Below are positions 43,081 through 54,600 of a DNA stretch of 64,000 nt, piece by piece. The notes below the pieces were generated by a model. That model ran no database searches. It was not told the origin of the DNA and saw nothing but the letters and a program-made list of their open reading frames with translations. The position numbers and the translations under genes are program-made. This stretch comes from Lunularia cruciata (taxonomy: Eukaryota; Streptophyta; Marchantiopsida; Lunulariales; Lunulariaceae). The DNA is taken from positions 56,314,291 to 56,378,290 of the forward strand of contig OX419755.1 in the NCBI GenBank assembly GCA_948567375.1. Direction: 5' to 3'. The first letter of the stretch is position 1; every line of letters begins with the position of its first letter.

Positions 43081-43525
43081 TTGGTGAAGAAAGAACAACT
43101 CAAAAGAGACAATTGAAGGGAGATACAATCCATCAAGAAGGTGCTTTGTAAAGGTAAGGAGTGGTACATTTGTAGGAGGAGGTCATGGAGGAGGCCTTGC
43201 CTTTTGATTTTGAAAATTAAGTGAAGGGAAAGGGGATAGAAAAGGATAAATAGCCTACTTACAAGCTTCAACATGATATTGAAGCGACTACCTACCCAAA
43301 AGGAGTATTAGAAGAGAGATTACTCAATACCAAGGTAGAGTTTTTACTCCTTGGGAGATCCTTGGGATTTCCAAGAAGGAGTTTCATGATGTCATCATAG
43401 ACACCATCAAGCATAAGCAGCAATTCACAAGAGAAACCACTATATTAAATGCTCTTAATACCATGATTATAGAAGAGGAGGAGTTAGAGATAGCTTGATG
43501 TTGCAACAACTAGAAGGTCAGATCT

Positions 43526-43735
43526 GTGGAGGATGAGGATGATGATGATGATGAGATCTCTAGTCACTCTACTATTGTGCATCAGGCTAGACCAACCACT
43601 GAAACCTTGGTCAAGTTTAGCAATATGACAGATCTTGTAGTTGCTCTTATCACTCACAAATCAGAAATCAACATTATTTCCAAGGAGCTTTGCAAGCATG
43701 GGAATAGCCAATTGATATGGAGTATGGTTGGGTGA
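43526..43735 (+). pseudogene. pol: Element D protease remnant
   Basis: A 69-codon piece begins with an Asp-rich run (EDEDDDDDE) and contains LVVALITHKSEINIISKELC. The pattern V-A-L-I-x-x-x-S-E-I-N-I-I-S-K matches retroelement proteases with D-x-G-S-E-I-N, but the catalytic Asp and Gly are replaced (THK). Inactive. Confidence 0.6.
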
Positions 43736-44585
43736 TCAAGGCAGCAAAAAAAACCAAGGGAAATCTCTATTGGTGCTTGCCTAGATTTGAAGGTGAAGGT
43801 TGGGAATGTGGTTACTAAAAAACTTCTTTATTCAAGAGATTGTATCATATCTAATAATCCTTGACAACCATTCATTACAACATTGAGGATGGAGACCAAG
43901 GTCCTTAATGATGGTTTTGCGTATGCTTAGATCAAATTCAAGATGGAAAGGAAGCAGTGAAATTCCTCATTATCCTCACAAATCATGAGTGTAATCGGTA
44001 TTACTTGAGGAGTGGTTCTCTACCTAAAGTGATGGCGGAGTTCAAGGGTTTCTCCAAGTACTACTATAGGGCAAGAATTTAGTGGTGTATCAAAGAATAT
44101 GCTCTTGCTTAAAAGGGGAAGAACCTTATGTACAAGAGTGATGAGGTTTTCTCATAGTCATTTTAGTGTGTATACACAACTAGCCAATTTGCATAGGTAG
44201 GAGCAAAAAGTTGTGCAAGAACATGATCTAAAAAGAAAAATGAAAAAGATCTAAAAAGAGTGGGTATGATTGATGAGGATGACACCATATTTTTGGTGTA
44301 CATAGAGATAGATTTTGAGGATACTCTAGGAGAGCTCAAGAGGATGGAGCTTGAGCATGAGTATGAGCATGCAGATCAAATGATGGAAATACATTTGAGG
44401 AAGCTCTAATAATCAATAGAGTCTTTTTTTTACTTTGAGGCTAGGGTGGAAACTAAATATAAAAGAGAGGAGAAAAAGATCAAGCATGTAATTAAACCTC
44501 TTCCAAGTGACTTTGACAAGCATATCAATCAACTCAAAAGCAAAAGAGCTTAAGAGATCCAAATCAGATAGGTCACAAGTTCACC
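43736..44585 (+). other. Element D protease-RT linker, no domain resolved
   Basis: About 850 bases of stop-rich sequence with acidic and Lys-rich phrases (DDTIFLVYIEIDFEDTLGEL near 44280) suggest a degraded polyprotein linker. No independent gene is seen. Confidence 0.4.
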
Positions 44586-44715
44586 AAAGTCATTCTCCTC
44601 AATTGGTAGAAGAAAATTTGATGAACCATTAGTTAGCTACTATATCAAAGCTTTGATATAGTAGCTAACTAATGGTTCATCAAATTTTCTTCTACCAATT
44701 GAGGAGAATGACTTT
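44586..44715. repeat. Perfect 130-bp palindrome
   Basis: 44586-44650 and 44651-44715 are exact reverse complements over 65 bases with no spacer and no mismatch. The symmetry ends at the next base on both sides. The right arm reads in frame into the RT start of element D (NGSSNFLLPIEEND), so it is the original sequence and the left arm is the inverted copy. Perfect identity within such a decayed element implies a recent event or an assembly artefact. Confidence 0.97.
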
Positions 44716-45760
44716 TGAGAGATGTTAAGTGGACATGGGAAAGATTTCTCTTTTGAGCTTCTAAATTAGATGTTTAGATCCAAGAATTATGGCTCCATTG
44801 ATCATCTTTATAATTTCACATGCGCCTTGGGACTTGAGACCATTTTGGTATCTAGAGCGTATATGCCCAAACTTATAGAGCTCTACAAGGAGAAAATTGA
44901 GGCAAAGATCCTAGAGCCATCCTTTATGTATTATTCTAGCCATAGGTTTATATTGCCTAAGAAGAATCAAGCTTAGAGGTTCATTTAAGATATGTAACTG
45001 ATGAATTGGGTGACAATCAAGAACATGAGGATAAGATCAATTGTTGGAGAATTTGTTGAAGCTTTTGTGGGTAGTGTTATATATTCTTTGGGAGATCTTC
45101 ACTTTGGTTGTGACCAATTCCAACTTGTTGAAGAGAGTAGAGACATTACTATTATCAAGACACCATTGGGATTGATGAGGATGTGCACATTGTTGCATCA
45201 AGAATGGAATGAAAAAGGTTCTTAAGGAGTCATTCTAGAGAAGACTATGCCTTTTATGGATGATGTTTTGATATAAGGGTGCACAGAGGAAGAGAAGGAT
45301 TAGATAATAGATAAGAGAGCATGTTGTAGGTTTGTAGCTTATCACATTTCAGATTATGATAAGATCCTATCATAGTTGAGGAGGTTCATTTGGCCATATT
45401 GAGGTTCAAGAGGTGGTCTTTGTTGTGCATTTATGTGGATGGTTTGGTTGCAAACCTGATCCAAGCAAGGTAGATTCAATTCAACAAATAAAAGAAGATT
45501 GCAACTCACCAACAAAAGTAAGGAGATTTTTAGGAGCTTGCATGTTTTATCGTGTGTGGATTTCTCTTTTGCCCATGTAGTAGATCCTCTCTATATTTTA
45601 GGGTTTATTTATAGGTTTATTTTAGAAAGGCCAAAATTTTGGTGGGAGGAAAGACACAGAAAAGTAGTTCAGAAGTTGAAACAATTGTTGTCCTCTCCAC
45701 CTATACTACAATGGATCAGCTATAAGAATGACATGTAATACTCATGATTGATTCTAGTCT
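44716..45760 (+). pseudogene. pol: Element D reverse transcriptase, broken
   Basis: Pieces in order: LYNFTCALGLETILVSRAYM and ILEPSFMYYSSHRFILPKKN (44770-44976), VTIKNMRIRSIVGEFVEAF with YSLGDLHFGCDQFQLVEESRD and TIIKTPLGLMRMCTL (45001-45225), then the catalytic FMDD at 45253-45264. Next come GCTEEEKD, CRFVAYHISDYDKIL and FWWEERHRKVVQKLKQLL (to 45738). The L-P-Q-G step just before the active site is damaged (LHQEWNEKGS). Stops and frame shifts separate the pieces. Confidence 0.75.
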
Positions 45761-46300
45761 CATAACTATTGATTGGGTAGTAAGGCAAGATAATGAAGAT
45801 GTGAACCAATATGTAGTGTGTTTTGGAGCAAAGGTGTTGAGTGAGTACCAAAGAGTCTACCCTGAGGTTAAATGAGAGCTATGGAGGCTACGTATGGTGA
45901 TTAAGTCTAAGAATGACTACCAAATTAGCGCATAAGTTGTAGTGGAGACAGATTTGCTAGCTATTATTGGTGATTATTACAAATTGTAATACCTTGGATA
46001 TTGTGATGCATAGATGGATAACATAAATCAAGTTCTTGAATTGTGAGTTTTGGCACATAGTAAGGAAGGATAATCCTATAGAAAATATGTTATCTTGAGT
46101 TGAGTATCAAGATGAGGAATCCTTGATTGAAAATGTTAAAGATATAACCACTCTTTTTCAAGAGTTCAAGTAGGGGAGCATGTGTATCTTAAGTTCTTGG
46201 TTGAGGAGCTCTATGAAGGAGAAATGGTTTCATATTGGGTGATACCTTAGCTCCTTGACTAAGCAACCAAAGTGGAGTGATGCTTGGTACAAGCAACAAA
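45761..46300 (+). pseudogene. pol: Element D RNase H remnant
   Basis: Fragments such as GAKVLSEYQR, VVVETD, MHRWIT-IKFLN and HIVRKDNPIENMLS follow the RNase H order of this lineage, but across shifting frames. No catalytic set can be assembled. The assignment rests on position between RT and integrase. Confidence 0.5.
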
Positions 46301-47340
46301 GTTGCAATGTGTATAACTACCTTTTAGAAGAGGTTATTTGTGGAAGTAAGCTAAATGGAGTGGTGAGCTTCTACAATGGGTTGTGTGGAAGGTGGAGACA
46401 AAAAAGAAATTATCCATGAATTCCATGAGAGCTTGTAGATTGGACATAGGGGTATTTATGCAACCTTTTTCAAGCTCAAAGAGAGATATTGGTGGTATAA
46501 TATATATCAAGATGTAGTTCAATTTGTGGAAGCATGTAAAATCTACCATATGTACTCGGATATTTGACATAGAGATGGATTGCATCCTACTTATTTGCTT
46601 GCAATGCATTTCAAGTGTGTTATGGATCTGGTTATTATGCCATTTGGGATATGGCAGATGTGGTATTTGGTTTTGACACAAGAGGATTTGTCTAGCCAAG
46701 TAGAAGGATGGGCCTTGAGGACCAAAACCAACAAAAGAGTTTTCAGATTTTGGTTGGAAGATGTGAATTGTAGATATGAGTATGTTAGAAAAAAATAAAA
46801 AATTGAGGAGAGCTTAATACACAAGAATCCAAGCTTTCTTTGATAGGTATGGAGTCAAATTGACTCTTACTATAGCTTACAACCAGAGGGGAAATGCCAA
46901 GAGTGGGCAAGGTAATCCTCCTATTGTAAAAACCATTGTGAAAGCATGCTAAGGGAGAGTGGCCAAGACTCTTAAATTTGCTCTATGTGAAGATCACACC
47001 ACTCATAGTTTGGTACATGCCTATGGAGTTAATGCATAGGCAAAAACCTATTATACCTATTGAGGAGCAAATACCCACTTGGAGTGTCATACCTTGGAAA
47101 GATCACATCTCTAGGGAGGAGCTTCTTGCACTTTAGATTTGTCAATTGGAGAAAAGGCTAGAGGATGTTGAGCTAGAAATTGAGAAGCTTAAGAAAGCAT
47201 GTCTTGGGAATAAAGATGAATTTAACAAATACTACCGCTTATGACCAAGAGATATTCAAGAAGGAGATTGAGTACTAGTCTACAATAGTAGTCTAAATAA
47301 CCAAGATAATGCTATGAGAAAATTTCAAAGCATTATTTTG
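46301..47340 (+). pseudogene. pol: Element D integrase remnant
   Basis: Recognisable pieces are DRYGVKLTLTIAYNQRGNAKSGQGNPPIVKTIVKAC (about 46845-46950) and the downstream stretch with FALCEDHTTHSLVHAYGV, IPIEEQIPTWSV-like and LEKRLEDVELEIEKLKKA phrases. A C-terminal KFQSIILDLM(*)FF resembles the GPY/F module. The catalytic Glu region (N-x-K-S-x-x-G) has lost the acidic residue. Stops are frequent. Confidence 0.6.
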
Positions 47341-47709
47341 GATCTTATGTAGTTTTTTTGTGCTAGATAATGCTTCTTACTCTCTTCACCTTGGTGGTAC
47401 ATTTTTGCAAAAAATTGCAAAAATTTACTATTTCTCCTATACCTTAGTGTCACAAAAGGTTAACTATTTTCTTGATCCTTCCTCCCTTCACCTTTGGGGA
47501 CTTCACTTAATTTAAGGTTCCATTTATGGTAAGCATATCAAGCTCTTCAAACAACAAAAAGGCTTGAACATAGAAGAAATTAACAAAGAGTTTGATCTCT
47601 TTTAATTCCAAGATGAAGATCCAATGCTAGAGAATGAAGAGTCTCAACAATCAAATGAGGAGGTGGTATAACTCCAAACACAATGTGTGATTTGATTGGT
47701 TGGTGCATA
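47341..47709 (+). other. Element D 3' untranslated remnant
   Basis: AT-rich with no coding signal. It runs from the end of the integrase remnant to the element E LTR, which begins TGTGG at 47710. No clear purine tract or D LTR is found. Confidence 0.4.
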
Positions 47710-48154
47710 TGTGGTACCCACATTTTTTGTTTTTTTTTTTCAAAATGGAGAAGAAGAAGTGTATAGAGAAGTTGGATTGCGCCTGTATGACCAAAGAAGG
47801 CAAAGAAAAGAGTCTTCGGGATGAAACCCAAGGTAACGTGGCTTTGGGTCATAAGGCAATGTACTTGGACTTGCCTTGTCAGCATGAAACCCAAAGTCGA
47901 CTTTGGGTCAAGCCGTAAAGAAGAAGCCAAAGACAAAGACAAAGACAAAGAGAGAGAGACTTTGTATCGGGCGGTGCAAGTGGGTCCGAAGAACCTGTAA
48001 CAAACTTCTTTGGAATTGGTGCAATCAAGAAAGTACAGGGGAAGAAAGTAATGACCTTGGGATCAAGAACTTCTTGATAATGACATGCAACAACTTGACC
48101 AAATCAGAAATTTGAGAGGAGTTGTGACTGAAGAGTGACTGATTGGCGCAGGAC

Positions 48155-48161
48155 TATAAAA
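48155..48161 (+). promoter_or_regulatory. TATA box before LTR-borne ORF, element E
   Basis: tataaaa lies 34 bases before the ATG at 48189. Position and spacing match the B LTRs although the surrounding sequence has diverged, which supports a real promoter. Confidence 0.5.
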
Positions 48162-48188
48162 TTACACGGTGTGCAAGAAGAAGGAGCA

Positions 48189-50733
48189 ATGTCCAGTGGC
48201 TACCCGGTGCCTATTCAGAGTCAACCCAAAGTAATGAAAATTGCAAATCCGTAGGAAGAGGAGTGGGTTAGGATTTCGAGGACGATCTTCCACAAGAGAA
48301 AAGTGAGGAAGCACATGATGGCACCAAAAGTAAGCAAGCAAAGTGCGGTGAGAGGGCTTGCAATTTGTCGATTAGAAGTAATAGTGTGGATCAAAGTCTT
48401 GACAAGACTTCATATCACGCTCCTAGCCTGGAATTGGAATTTCAGTTTTCCAAGTTTCATGGTAGAAATTGCAGCCAGCAATTGCAAGGATGGGCTAAAG
48501 CACAAGGAGAAGAGAGGGAATCCCGCTTGATGGACAGAGGCGGATTGGAAAGTAGTGATGGGAAGGGAAGCCGGAGAGGTAGGAGGTACCACCTTCTATT
48601 GGAAGTGTGATGCTTCAGAAGAAACTGCCAAAGTTAGGAAGTCGTTCATTGACCCCGCATGAAGAATGGGTATAAGGTGGATATTTATAAAGACCCTGAG
48701 CGGAGAGGAACTGTAAGTGTGATGATGGCCATGTTCAAGCCAAAGCAAACCACTTATGTTACTATGCAATAGGCGTGTTCTTTCACCAAATGTTTGCGGG
48801 AGAGGCAATAGATTGGGCAAAATGACTGCATTAGAGAGTGGGGCAGATGATTTCAGGATGGAGAATGGATATGCCACCACACTATTTTGTGCCATTTGCA
48901 ACACACTTTTATTTTGGGTTGAACTTACTGACTTCGGAAGAGCAAAGTCAAATGAGGTCGCACTTTCATCCAGATTTGTGCAAGGAAGCCGATGCAGATG
49001 AGCGATATTATATGGAGAGAGTGCAAGAGGGGGATATGTACTACAAAGAGAGTGGGAGAGAAAAGATCATAGCAATTGACCTTCCGAGGGCACAAAAGAG
49101 GACCAAGCCTGAGAGTCATGTTGCAACTGTACAACCCCAGAAAGTTCCAAGGCTTAACCCGATGGCGGTGATAGTGAAGTCAAAGGAAGTTGTGCAGGAG
49201 GAAGAAGAAGAATTGGAAGGAGAACCCGGATCAAAGGGAGGAGGGTCAAGCAAAGAAGAGGAGTTTATGCTACAAAGCAAAGAATCAAGTAGTGGCAGCA
49301 AAGGTGAGGTGGAGGTTCAGCAAGTGATACAGCCGATGGAAGAGGTTGGAAAGCCGAGTCCCAAAGTTTCCATGCTAGAACGGTGCAGTAAGAAGAAAGG
49401 AGAAGAAGTCGAAGCACAACCTCAAGCTGCCAAGCGTGACAATGTCCTAAGTGTATTGGTAGTGGGGCCTAGTAGCCTTACTCAAAAAGAGGGAGAAAGT
49501 TTTGAGGAGGAAACTTTGAAGGTGCAAAGATCTCGACTTCGGAGCAAGGTACCAAATATAGAAGAGTCGGAACCCAAAGTTTGAGCCGAGGATGCAAGGT
49601 GCAAAGGAGTGGACTATTTGTCCAAAGTAATATGCCCGTTGTTGGTGATGTTACAGCAAAAGAAGTTGGAGATGATAAATGCCAAGCTCAACATACAAGA
49701 TGAATTAGCGGTGGTAAAAACTTGGAGTGCCAAAACCTTGTTGTTACGAAGTAAGCTGACAAGAGTGGAGATGAAGGTCAAAGAACTTTGGGTTGGGGAG
49801 GTTCTTTGGAGTAAGCACTTTGAGGTGACAAGGGAAGAGCTAGTCAAGAATCGTGAGGAATTGAAGGAGATGACTGCAATGACTGCAAGATTGAAAGGAG
49901 AACTTGCAGCAGTGCGTGTCGAGTTGATACACTCCAAGGCATTTTCTGCGGTGATGGAGCAAGAGTTGGAGAGCCTTAAGAAGAGGGCAGTGGAGAAAGA
50001 TCAGGCCTGGCAACGAGAGTTGACGGAGCATAGTAGAGAAGAAGATTGATTGAGAAGGTTGATGCAAGAGGCAGAGTAACAACTCTCTATACATCGGAAG
50101 GAGAAGGAAGCATTGAAAGCTAAATTTGAAGATGAGCTTCAGATGTATCATAGTGAATTGGAAGAGGAGAGGAAGAAGGAGAAGTTTACGGTGATGGAAG
50201 AAACTAGTGAAGTAGAAGGTGTTGTCAACAAAATTAAGGCCATGCTGAGTACAAAAGTGGAATCTAAACTCAAAGAAGCGAGGCTACATGAGTTAAAGTT
50301 GCTAGTGTAGGAAACGCGCAAGAGGAAGGCAAAGGACACCGAGTTAAATAATCTCTTAATCTGGCTGCAAGATTGTGTAGATAGGAGGATGTTAGAGGTG
50401 GGGGAAAATGTGTGTCTCAGACTAGACCTTATTAGGATGGAGTTAGCTAAACTTTGTAGTGAGGTAGAAGAAGTACAAAGACCCAAAGTAAGAGAAGTAG
50501 GAGTGCAAGTGTCTTTGGATTTGACATTTGACGCTTGAGAGAAGAGTAGGTCAGAGGATAAAGTAGTAGAAAGGTTACCCAAGACCTCAATTGTAGATCA
50601 GAGTGAAGAAGTAATAGAATTGATAGAAGAGTTAGGAGTTATGAGACCCGAAGATAGAGTAATAGTAACTAAAGTTACTTCGGGTTTGGGTTTGAAAGCC
50701 GATGACGAAGTAGACATCGGATCAGATTTGTAA
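48189..50733 (+). pseudogene. LTR-borne coiled-coil protein ORF, copy in element E
   Basis: It begins MSSGYPVP (B copies begin MSSNF), then RLEVIVWIKVLTRLHITLLAWNWNFSFP. The open piece 48838-49584 (248 codons) covers PPHYFVPFATHFYFGLNLL, SHFHPDLCKEAD and a long Glu/Ser-rich linker. 49609-50049 (146 codons) starts the coiled coil (DYLSKVICPLLVMLQQKKLEM), and later pieces end DDEVDIGSDL at 50730. Against the B copies the linker is largely rewritten while the N-terminal domain and coiled coil are recognisable, a pattern expected for a protein under selection. Stops and shifts now break it. Confidence 0.72.
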
Positions 50734-51525
50734 TAGAATTGAGATTTGAAGAAGTAGATATGAAGAGGTGCATTTACATTTTGGATCTACAGGTTAGAAG
50801 AGTTGTTGTAGAATGGTATTTTTGTTAGAACTATCGTTTGCTTTAGTATTTAAGAGGAGCATTTGCAGTCATATGTTGTTCAATGCTCATTATTTCTGAG
50901 AATAGATAAAGCAAAGTGCTGTGAAACAATGCTTGTCGCTTGAGCTTGATTCCGAGTATCAACTTTGTGTTTGTGTTTGTGAGTGTGTAGAGAATTTCAA
51001 AGTGCAAGTTAGTGTGCTTGTTGGATGTTGGATTCTACAGCCTTGATCTTCATTCTGTGTGTTTGATCTTGAGTGAAGTGCAATTGAAGCAATGCCTTGA
51101 CAGATCTGAGAAGAATTGTGGTGTTGGTAGTATTTTGCATTTATGAGTGCAACGCAATGTTGATATGAAGCAATTTTGATCAAGGAAGTTGTGCCTTCAG
51201 TGGAAGGGTGGAACACAATTCTGAGGCGAAGTCATTTTACAATGAAGTGCCATTTTTGGGAGAGCTTGAATCATCACAATCAAGATTGTTTGGAAAGATT
51301 TGATGGAGTTGTGATTAAGAAGTGTTAATTTGTGACAAGACTACGAATCAGTGCTTGTTACTCTCTTTTGGGTGTACTTTCTACCTGAGAGATTAAAGAC
51401 ACAACCAAGAAGAACTACGTTGTTACTGTTTGACTTTGTATTTAGACATTTCTGACTTGTATCTCTATGGGAATGAACTTTACTTACCTGATTACCGCAA
51501 AAGTGATATTTGCCAGGTTGTCACA

Positions 51526-51550
51526 TGATTTTTGGCACCGCTGCCGGAAA
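51526..51550 (+). other. Element E primer-binding site
   Basis: tgatttttggcaccgctgccgg follows the LTR end directly. It is the closest of the three copies here to the plant tggcgccgttgccgg aspartate-tRNA-type site. Confidence 0.65.
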
Positions 51551-51610
51551 TACAAATCTTGAAAGTGGAAGAATACAAAGTCAAATTTGAAACTGGGTAT
51601 CAAAGCAATA

Positions 51611-53131
51611 TGAATGTCTGCATTGAGAGAACAACAGGAAGAGAGAGTTTGAAGACGTGCATTGCAGCATGAAGAAGACAAACGTCTGAAAGTCCAATCC
51701 ACTTTTGACAAAACTGAACAAGAGGCATTGGACTTTCAACTCCTTCATGAAGTGCAAGAAGCCCTACGAGAACTTGACCACAAGAAATGCAAAGGCGGTT
51801 GGCAAGGCTACTTTGCATCTCCCTCTTCCTCTAAGAAGAAGAAAGACTCCAGTGGCCAAACATATGCATTATGGCCTAGTACACCAACTTCCCCTCGAGA
51901 TGTAAAGGAGGTCGCATCTTTTAAAAACTTTGTTTGAGAAAAGACAACACAGGCACTAACGAAAGAAGAGTGTCAACATCTTCTACAAACAATTCCTTGG
52001 TTGTCCTGAAGGAATTTTGAAGAACACATCAAAGGTGTTGAGCCTAAGTCTTCCAATCAGGTTGAAGTCGACACCCTCATAGAAGAAATTGTCAAAGAAG
52101 ACCCTACCTTGAATTTGACAAATTGGAATCCCTAGGCTGACAATACGGCGTCAATTCTAGCCAATTCCTCAGTTCCATCAAGTTCAAATTTACCCCAGCC
52201 GATCCCATTGCATCGAATGATGACTTTGTTGCCTATCAGCCAACAGGCCTATCAAAAGTATAAGGGGACAGAACAAGACAAAGACCCCAATGAATTCATC
52301 AAAGAATTCAAAGTCATCTCCTTTGCTAACAAGGAGCATGATTCGGCGGATCGACTGCAAATTTTCCCAAGTATGCTCTGAAAGAAAGCTCGGAGCTGGT
52401 ACACCCATGTGACCCAAAAGGGGTTCATACCGGCATACTAGGCAGACTTGCAAAACAATTTCTTGGAATGATTCTGGGAGGTTGATTATGATATGAGTGT
52501 CTTTGCGGCACTCAATGATTTAGACCAAGGTAAGAAGGAGAAGTTGAGAGACTACTTTGAGCGGTTCATGGCACTCTTGAACCAAGTTCCGAAGCAATTG
52601 GGGGTGGTGGGTTACTCCGATGCCCAAGCCATTACCCGGTTCCTGAGGGGGCTTTCACCAGAGATTCAAATCTTTGCAAGGGAGAGGAATGTAACTTCCC
52701 TTGACAAGGTACTCAAACATGTTGCCCGCTACGAGGTGGCTCACTCTCACTCTACCGGCAACAGAAGAAATCGGGAGAAGAAAGGCAAGAAGCCCAAAAG
52801 GAGAGCTTCTCAAAGTACATCTCCTTCTTCGGAGGAATCCTCCACGTCTTCAAGCTCTTCTTTGGAATCCAAAGAAGAATCAAAGCCAAGATGAGTAAGA
52901 AGACATGGAGGTAAGAAACCAATGACTCCTCCAGCAAAGAATGTACATAAGGTGGATACCAAGCTGGATGCCCTCATCAAGAAGTTTTCGGATTTTAAGA
53001 TCCAGATGATTGGGGCTAAAGATAGAAGGAAGGCCCCGGCATTTGGCAGGTCAAACGTATAGTGCACTGCATGTGGCAAGTCAGGCCATGCAAACACGGA
53101 ATGCAATACTCGTAATGCATTCCCAATGTAG
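51611..53131 (+). pseudogene. gag: Element E gag
   Basis: The same layout as B gag: EQEALDFQLLHEVQEALREL, KGGWQGYFASPSSSKKKK, TGA at 51935-51937, LNLTNWNP, QQAYQKYKGTEQDKDPNEF and 52493-52894 (FAALNDLDQGKKEKLRDYFERF, RFLRGLSPEIQIFARERN, KVLKHVARYEVAHS). The zinc knuckle CTACGKSGHANTEC is at about 53065-53106. TAG at 53129-53131 coincides with the TAG ending B gag. Several other stops and frame changes are private to this copy. Confidence 0.85.
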
Positions 53132-54240
53132 CAGATTGATTGGGTTCCGGGATGGAACCAAGAAGAGGAAGAAGAGGTTGTGTACCAAACCCAAGAGGTA
53201 CAGCCTCAGGCGAGCACATTGTGTCAAGGTCCAAGGTACGGACCAAGGGAGTATAACCCCAATGCTCCTCCACAAAGACCATTGATGAGCAACCAAAATT
53301 GACCTCAAAATGTTGCACCCGGAGCATGTTACAATTGCGGCTTGATGGAACATTGGTCTCCAAACTATCCGATGCCAAGACGGCAAATTGGGTACGTTCC
53401 CCTGTGCAGGAACTATAAAGGATCGGGCCATACGAGCAACCAATGCTCTCACCCACCAAACCCAAAGCTGCCTGTAAAATATGTACAGACCCCCGCTAAG
53501 CGTGCATCAATTCAGGCAAAGGGGGATACAAATGTAAATTGCATCACACTTGAGGAAGAAAGACCTCAGGAAAGGAGCCCGGCCTTGGAAGGGGAATGGC
53601 CGGACCGTGAAATTTTGAAGGTTGAGACACGCGCAAGTAAGAAGAAGCGTGATTCCAAAGAGCTGAGTACAACCTCGTCGTCTTCTAGAAAGGCAAAGAG
53701 ACTGCGCCCAAAGGCAATTCTTTCTGCCAAGGAGGAAAAGATCCTCGCTAAAGCCAAAGCTAAAGCCTTGTAGAAGGAACTTAACAAGGCAATACTGAGA
53801 ACTCATGAACTGAGTTTGGAGGAGGAGACAAAGATGAAGCCTCCAATTTTTCCGGCGGACATCCGATCTGAAGTAAAGGGTCTGATTCAAGCCGAGGTGG
53901 GCCAACCCAAGGAACCTCGGGTTAAGGCTACTAGCAATCCCGTCACCATCCTAAAACATCTCGAAGTCAAAATTGAACATGGAGAGACTTCAAACCCAAA
54001 GTTGAAGGCAAAGACAGTTAAATTGGGAGGAGTACCCCAATACAATATTGTAGCGGATTTGGCAGCCACAAATGCCAACATTACATTCAAGCAATTGTGG
54101 GAAGACAATAAGCTGTACAAGAAGCAGCTGAATTTGGCCCTTAAGAAGGTAAGGTTGATGTCAAAGGACCTGCCCGCTATTTATCATATTGAACAAGAAG
54201 ATCTAGGATCTCTCGAGTTTGATGTGGAGATTGCAAGGTG
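53132..54240 (+). pseudogene. pol: Element E second knuckle region and gag-pol linker
   Basis: QIDWVPGWNQEEEEEVV follows the TAG. The second knuckle is CYNCGLMEHWSPNY (last Cys lost, Gly to Glu) at about 53329. The Lys/Ala-rich linker (SAKEEKILAKAKAKAL) ends at a TAG at 53771-53773, and 53816-54268 has IFPADIRSEVKGLIQAEVG and KLGGVPQYNIVADLAA. Homologous to 29833-30930 of B. Confidence 0.75.
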
Positions 54241-54600
54241 CATGATCACATCGATACCCATCAATTAGGGTTCCGGTGTGAATGTCATGACTAAGGATAC
54301 TACAAATCGACTAGGGTATCATACGTTTGAGCCAACGCCCCGAGTCTTGAATTTTGCAGACCAAACCAGGATACGGCCTTTGGGCATGCTATCAAATATT
54401 ACCACGATCATTGGAGGGGTGCACTTCAAGTTGAATTACATTGTGTTGCAACCAGTGACCAAGACTGGTTACCCTCTATTGATTGGAAGACCTTGGTTGT
54501 ACAGTGCCCAAGTTGTGGTGGATTGGCATCAGCAGAAATTATGGTTCAAGGACATTTCATCCAAAGACCAGAAGCTGGTGATTGTGAGTTGGACAAAAGT
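54241..54600 (+). pseudogene. pol: Element E aspartic protease
   Basis: The active site reads IPIN-stop-GSGVNVMTKD (stop at 54267-54269), so the catalytic Asp-Ser pair of the ancestral D-S-G is destroyed. LGYHTFEPTPRVLNFADQT and GYPLLIGRPWLYSAQVVVDWHQQKLWFKD follow in the open piece 54278-54943. Confidence 0.75.

Larger units (their letters stand above)
42061..47709 (+). mobile_element. Element D: heavily decayed Ty3/gypsy element
   Basis: A plus-strand gag, protease, RT, RNase H and integrase series can be followed by short phrases only, because stops and frame changes are dense. It belongs to a different lineage from A, B and F, with RT phrases of the SLGDL-DQFQL-ESRDITIIKTPLGLMRMCTL type. 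Its own LTRs were not identified: the 5' side abuts the F-like LTR piece, and the 3' side is cut by element E at 47710. It appears to be the oldest element here. Confidence 0.75.
47710..51525 (+). repeat. Element E 5' LTR
   Basis: 3,816 bp from TGTGGTACCCACA to GGTTGTCACA. It has the same layout as the B LTRs (Cys/Ser-poor leader, TATA, long ORF, U5-like end) but is clearly diverged, especially in the first half. A short acaaag microsatellite (aagacaaagacaaagacaaag) is at about 47927-47947. Confidence 0.9.

Noticed and set aside
47927..47960. acaaag/gagaga microsatellite
   Set aside because: Short and confined to one LTR; ordinary slippage, with no further signal.
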